Source: Labia minor
Lineage: Eukaryota; Arthropoda; Insecta; Dermaptera; Spongiphoridae
Direction of reading: 5' to 3'
DNA: 64,000 bases
Assembly: GCA_963082975.1 (NCBI GenBank)
Contig: OY720349.1
Location: forward strand, 64,788,501 to 64,852,500
A program made the position numbers and the translations under genes. Shown here piece by piece: positions 61,201 through 64,000 of this stretch. Numbering within the stretch: position 1 is the first letter of the stretch; every line of letters begins with the position of its first letter. The notes beneath the pieces were generated by a model, which was not told the DNA's origin, ran no database searches, and saw only the letters and a list, made by a program, of their open reading frames with translations.

Positions 61201-63964
61201 TGTTGAATTATTTTAATCATCTCTGTATATTTTTCAGTTGTTAAAATAAACAACACACAATTATTGATTTTGACTTCAGTTACTGGACACCTTCGTAATG
61301 TCATTTAAATTTTGACAGTAACATAAATTGCTTTTAATGTCATTGAAATCATCAGTTGAAAAATTGTATAAAACTGGTGTCAGTTTCGAAATTAAAATCT
61401 CTTTGTGTATTTTAACATCGCTACTATTTTATTATATACTATAACTTTATTCTTTTATAGTTCAACGGAATCTGGCATTATTTGGGACCATTTTGAGCCA
61501 TCTCCACCAATGTCTCCATTTTCATTAGGTATTGTGGTGTCTGATTTAGAACATTTACCTGAAATCAATGTTCCGAATCAATCAGGTAATTTCTATCCAC
61601 ACATTTCGATTTGAAATAATATAATTATTATAAATTAATAATCAAACATTTCAACATTGGTATTCAATTTCAGGGGGTGTTAAATTACGTATCTATGGTC
61701 AAAAACCCTTCCTGGACCAATTGTCTAATGAATTAAGTGATGCACGACAGGTGATTGAATTACTGCAAGGCGAGCTCCAATGCGACTTTCCGTTACCGAA
61801 ACTCGATCTAGTTGTTCTTCCATATTTTCCACCATATTTACCCGCGGATCATTGGGGTTTAGTCTTATTTGCGTGAGTATTTAAGTATCTTAAACAAGAT
61901 AAAAAGATTTCCAATTGAGATTTTTGTTAATTATTATTAATTATCATAATTAGAGAGAGTATAGACATTAGATATATTTAAATTTAATTGTTTTTTTTTT
62001 TAATCTTGATTTATAAAATCTAAAACAAGCAAAATTTACCTGCGTGTGTATATAATAATTTTACAATTATACTAAAAATTGATGATCTGTTTGTAATAGA
62101 GAATCTAGAAAATGAAAGAAGGTTTATAAATTATTCATTTCCCCGTCCAGCACACAATTAATATTCTAATTTAAACTGTTTCACTAATTACTAATCCAAT
62201 TCATAATCATAATCATTGATGTTGATGACAATAATAATAAATTATTCTATTTCATCATGGAGTTACAATAATATAGATAATTTTTCTACATACCCAAATA
62301 GTTTTAAGAGTGATCGCTTAAATGATAAGAAGTTGATATTATTCAGTGACTTCTAGTGGCGAGTAAATAACATAAAAAACTGTTATGAAAAAATATTAAA
62401 TGCGAACTTCCTATTAATCTTATTATATCATTATGTTGTATTGTATAAAGATTTAAAAAAATGACTTTCATTTCTGAAATCAAATACCGAACCGACCGAC
62501 GGTTTGAAGTAAATTATTTTCCAGCTACAGAAACAATTTCAAATAATTTTAATATATCTATTAATGTAATAAAAAACATATAGGCATATAACATAAATAT
62601 TTTAAATTTTATTTTATTTATAATATATATGTAAGACCAGGCTGTGACGTCATGAATGGCTGGATGACGTCATATAATTTTAAATTAAGAAAAAACTAAT
62701 AAAGATGATTTTTCTCGAGGATAAAACCAATACAAAGTGCATGATTCGTGGTGATATGTAAAAAATCTCCTCATGTGAAATTTGGTGTGAAAATAACCCT
62801 TCCCTTCCTATCGTCGATCGGTAATACTACCACATCCGATTTCCGGATTTGCACCAAAAGTTGATCCATTCATCAAACTGATGCATTAAGTAAATATAAC
62901 AAATTTCATCAAAATCGTTTGAGCCGTTCAAGCTGTACACATCTAAACGGACGGACGGACAGACATCATGCTAAAAATACATTTTTCTGTTAAGAAAATG
63001 CTTGATTCGTGGAGAAATGTAAAAATCCCCACATGTGAAATTTGGTGTGAAAACAATACCTCCCTTACTATCGTCGGTCGGTAAAAATAGATAAAATTTT
63101 TCAGCTATCTAATATATGAGACTTATTACAATTTTAATTAAAATTGACCTTTAACATTATTAATATTAATATTATTATCGTCGGTCGGTAAAAATTATAT
63201 ATAATTAGAATTCTTCTAAACTTGATAAAATTTAAACATAATTAAATTTATCATTATTTGGGTACTTTATTTTTAAAATAGAATTTTTAAGTTACCATTT
63301 TTATATGAAAAAGAATCAATTTAATAAATTTTGAATAGAGAAAATATAAAATAGGTTCAAATATTTTGTACATAAAATTTTATTTTGATTGTTGATGGAT
63401 GTATAGTCAAAGCTATTGTGTTTATTATCCCTTGCGTGGTTTATTTGTACAAACCACTATTTGTTCTATATGTATATATAGTCTTCTTTTGTATATCTTG
63501 TATAAGTATAAACTAAATATATTTGAATGTATAAATGAGTAAGTGAGTGGTGGGGAGACTCTCTAAAGTTTATTCTTGTTATCGTATCTCTAGAGAAGGT
63601 GATTTGGTGGCAACGGGAGTTAAAGAGAAAGACGCCCATTGGGGTCCCTGGTTGCTCACTTCCGAAATCGAAAACCAATGGTTCCGACATCTCATCACTC
63701 CAGCTTCATGGCGAGACGCCCGGATTGGCAAAGCCCTTGCCGATTTCTTAACTACCCGACATATGTTACAGGTACCTTCGCGAATCCATTCTCCGTTATT
63801 TTTTTTTCTTCTTCTTTAAATATCTATCCACGTTCATATGTCATTTTAGCTTGAATTGAAACACGCTAAAAATTGGAAATCCGCTATCGATTATTCACTG
63901 TATTATAAATATAGTAAACCGCAATTGAATCAACGGACATCCGATGAAGGGATTGTACGAAAAA
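58196..63964 (+). CDS. Secreted M1-family aminopeptidase-like protein, zinc site lost (5' part)
   Basis: Nine exons (58196-58261, 58973-59173, 59244-59332, 59419-59625, 60214-60369, 61461-61585, 61674-61872, 63594-63771, 63850-63964) join in phase into about 445 residues, then the gene leaves the window. Residues 1-22 are a signal peptide. Residues ~35-185 are the N-terminal beta-saddle domain (PRHLIPSGYRLELQP, TEGLFRNSY). Residues 188-225 hold the M1 landmark ATQLKPAFARHVFPCWDEPG. The family cleaves N-terminal residues with a GAMEN exopeptidase loop and HEXXH-X18-E zinc site. Here the GAMEN position reads LPADH (before WGL), HEXXH reads SEIEN (371-375), and the third ligand is K394. The alignment is unambiguous because QWF and the TPxxW that follow are kept. 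Catalysis is therefore unlikely; a binding or scaffold role is inference. TAF2 is a known non-catalytic M1 relative but is nuclear, unlike this one. Confidence 0.87.
58973..59173 (+). CDS. M1-like gene exon 2
   Basis: 67 codons, phase 0 at both ends, acceptor after a T/A-rich tract (AAAAG) and donor CAA/GTAATT. It encodes ATPLPRHLIPSGYRLELQPK and FQGKVRINVTCEEP, the standard start of the M1 N-terminal domain. Confidence 0.88.
59244..59332 (+). CDS. M1-like gene exon 3
   Basis: 29.7 codons (LNESDIQVLWLGGGVSSDPK...), from TTTTTACAG to CC/GTGAGT, leaving phase 2. Length and phase fit the short beta-strand exon expected here. Confidence 0.85.
59419..59625 (+). CDS. M1-like gene exon 4
   Basis: Acceptor AATTTTAG, donor CAG/GTAATC, phases 2 and 2. 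It ends in the M1 landmark GPVHGNKTEGLFRNSY (family form F-x-G-x-L-x-D-x-x-x-G-[FL]-[YF]-R-S-x-Y). Confidence 0.88.
60214..60369 (+). CDS. M1-like gene exon 5, CWDEP landmark
   Basis: Acceptor TTATTAG, donor AAG/GTAATT, phases 2 and 2. The product reads WFVATQLKPAFARHVFPCWD then EPGFKATIELSVARP. The ATQ...AR..FPCWDEPxxKA block is a strong M1 signature. Confidence 0.92.
60370..61460 (+). other. Intron 5 of M1-like gene
   Basis: 1.1 kb of AT-rich sequence from GTAATT to TTTTATAG with no feature seen. The other introns longer than 300 bp, 58262-58972 and 59626-60213, also show nothing but simple AT and T-rich sequence. Confidence 0.7.
61461..61585 (+). CDS. M1-like gene exon 6
   Basis: Acceptor TTTTATAG, donor CAG/GTAATT, entry phase 2, exit phase 1. 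It encodes WDHFEPSPPMSPFSLGIVVS, which corresponds to the conserved F-x-x-x-P-x-M-x-x-Y-L-x-A segment of M1, with the Tyr replaced (PMSPFSLGIV). Confidence 0.86.
61674..61872 (+). CDS. M1-like gene exon 7, altered GAMEN loop
   Basis: Acceptor AATTTCAG, donor TTTGC/GTGAGT, entry phase 1, exit phase 2. The frame holds CDFPLPKLDLVVLPYF and then PYLPADHWGLVLF. In active members the corresponding text is DFxAGAMENWGL. The WGL is kept, while G-A-M-E-N becomes L-P-A-D-H at 61838-61852. The loss of the GAMEN glutamate and asparagine removes the N-terminus anchor used in aminopeptidases. Confidence 0.88.
62490..63082 (-). mobile_element. DNA-transposon-like element with ACCGACCGACG ends (copy Y), intact
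   Basis: It runs from ACCGACCGACG (62491-62501, the end preceding GTTTGAAG) to CGTCGGTCGGT (63072-63082). It is the inverted, uninterrupted counterpart of copy X at 16643. The two TGACGTCA palindromes are at 62645-62652 and 62665-62672. It shows the empty site for the Transib-like insertion in copy X. Non-autonomous, no transposase. Confidence 0.75.
63177..63196 (-). repeat. Detached terminus of the ACCGACCGACG element
   Basis: TATCGTCGGTCGGTAAAAAT about 100 bp beyond copy Y repeats the last 18-20 bp of its right end. It is either a second decayed insertion or a local duplication. Confidence 0.6.
63594..63771 (+). CDS. M1-like gene exon 8, lost zinc-binding site
   Basis: Acceptor GTATCTCTAG, donor ACAG/GTACCT, entry phase 2, exit phase 0. 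The product reads AEGDLVATGVKEKDAHWG, then LLTSEIENQWFRHLITPASW and RDARIGKALADFLTTRHMLQ. Aligned with the M1 text AHELAHQWFGNLVT..WW.DLWLNEGFA, the first and second His are Ser (63661-63663) and Asn (63673-63675), and the Glu of NEGFA is Lys (63730-63732). The general-base glutamate of HE is still present as the E of SEI. Confidence 0.88.
63850..63964 (+). CDS. M1-like gene exon 9 (partial gene continues)
   Basis: Acceptor CATTTTAG, donor AAAA/GTAAGT, entry phase 0, exit phase 1. It encodes LELKHAKNWKSAIDYSLYYK and further residues to GIVRK. It lies just past the zinc-site helix pair. The conserved catalytic Tyr of M1 enzymes would fall beyond the window. Confidence 0.8.
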
Positions 63965-64000
63965 GTAAGTAAAATTTATTTCCTTTCACTCACACTATTG

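Larger units (their letters stand above)
61873..63593 (+). other. Intron 7 of M1-like gene
   Basis: 1.7 kb phase-2 intron from GTGAGT to CTCTAG. It contains the inverted ACCGACCGACG element (copy Y) and a detached copy of its terminus at 63177-63196. Confidence 0.8.

Overview
The window looks like nuclear DNA from an arthropod with a very AT-rich, transposon-loaded genome. The evidence is large introns with GT/AG borders, a Sidestep-type immunoglobulin-superfamily receptor (a family typical of arthropods), a secreted M1-family peptidase-like gene, and remnants of mariner, Helitron, Transib-like, Penelope-like, R1-like and LTR elements. A caligid copepod such as a salmon louse would fit. That is an impression from composition and gene style, not a tested assignment.

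Region 1 (1-43004, + strand) is the 3' part of one Sidestep-like cell-adhesion receptor gene that enters from the left edge. Four exons are visible and join in frame: a fibronectin type III exon (81-377), a transmembrane exon (15139-15426), a cytoplasmic exon (34722-34891), and a last exon with the stop codon (42735-43004). The introns are 14.8, 19.3 and 7.8 kb. They hold most of the mobile DNA: a Helitron relic, a tRNA-like relic, a solo LTR with a primer-binding-site remnant, two opposed copies of a ~0.5 kb repeat family, a Transib-like element nested in another inverted-repeat element, two deleted mariner elements and two MITEs. The cytoplasmic tail carries one canonical and one near-canonical ITIM-type tyrosine motif.

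Region 2 (43005-58195) is intergenic. It holds the 3' UTR of the receptor gene, long AT-rich and simple-repeat DNA, a hAT-like end, a second Helitron copy carrying LINE-derived coding sequence, an R1-clade LINE fragment, a Penelope-type hammerhead-like motif and two more copies of the ~0.5 kb repeat. The last of these copies ends about 300 bp upstream of the next gene.

Region 3 (58196-63964, + strand, running off the right edge) is the 5' part of an M1-family aminopeptidase-like gene. Nine exons join in phase, from a signal-peptide exon to beyond the zinc-binding site. The fold-defining sequence is well kept, but GAMEN and all three zinc ligands of HEXXH-X18-E are replaced. The protein should therefore be a secreted pseudopeptidase. 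Its intron 7 holds a second, inverted copy of the element that hosts the Transib-like insertion.

The two genes show no functional link in the sequence. The most unusual items are the Transib-like element, whose 38-bp ends look like 23-spacer V(D)J recombination signals and which is flanked by a CGTCG duplication; the zinc-less M1 protein; and the Helitron family that appears to have captured the end of a LINE reading frame.
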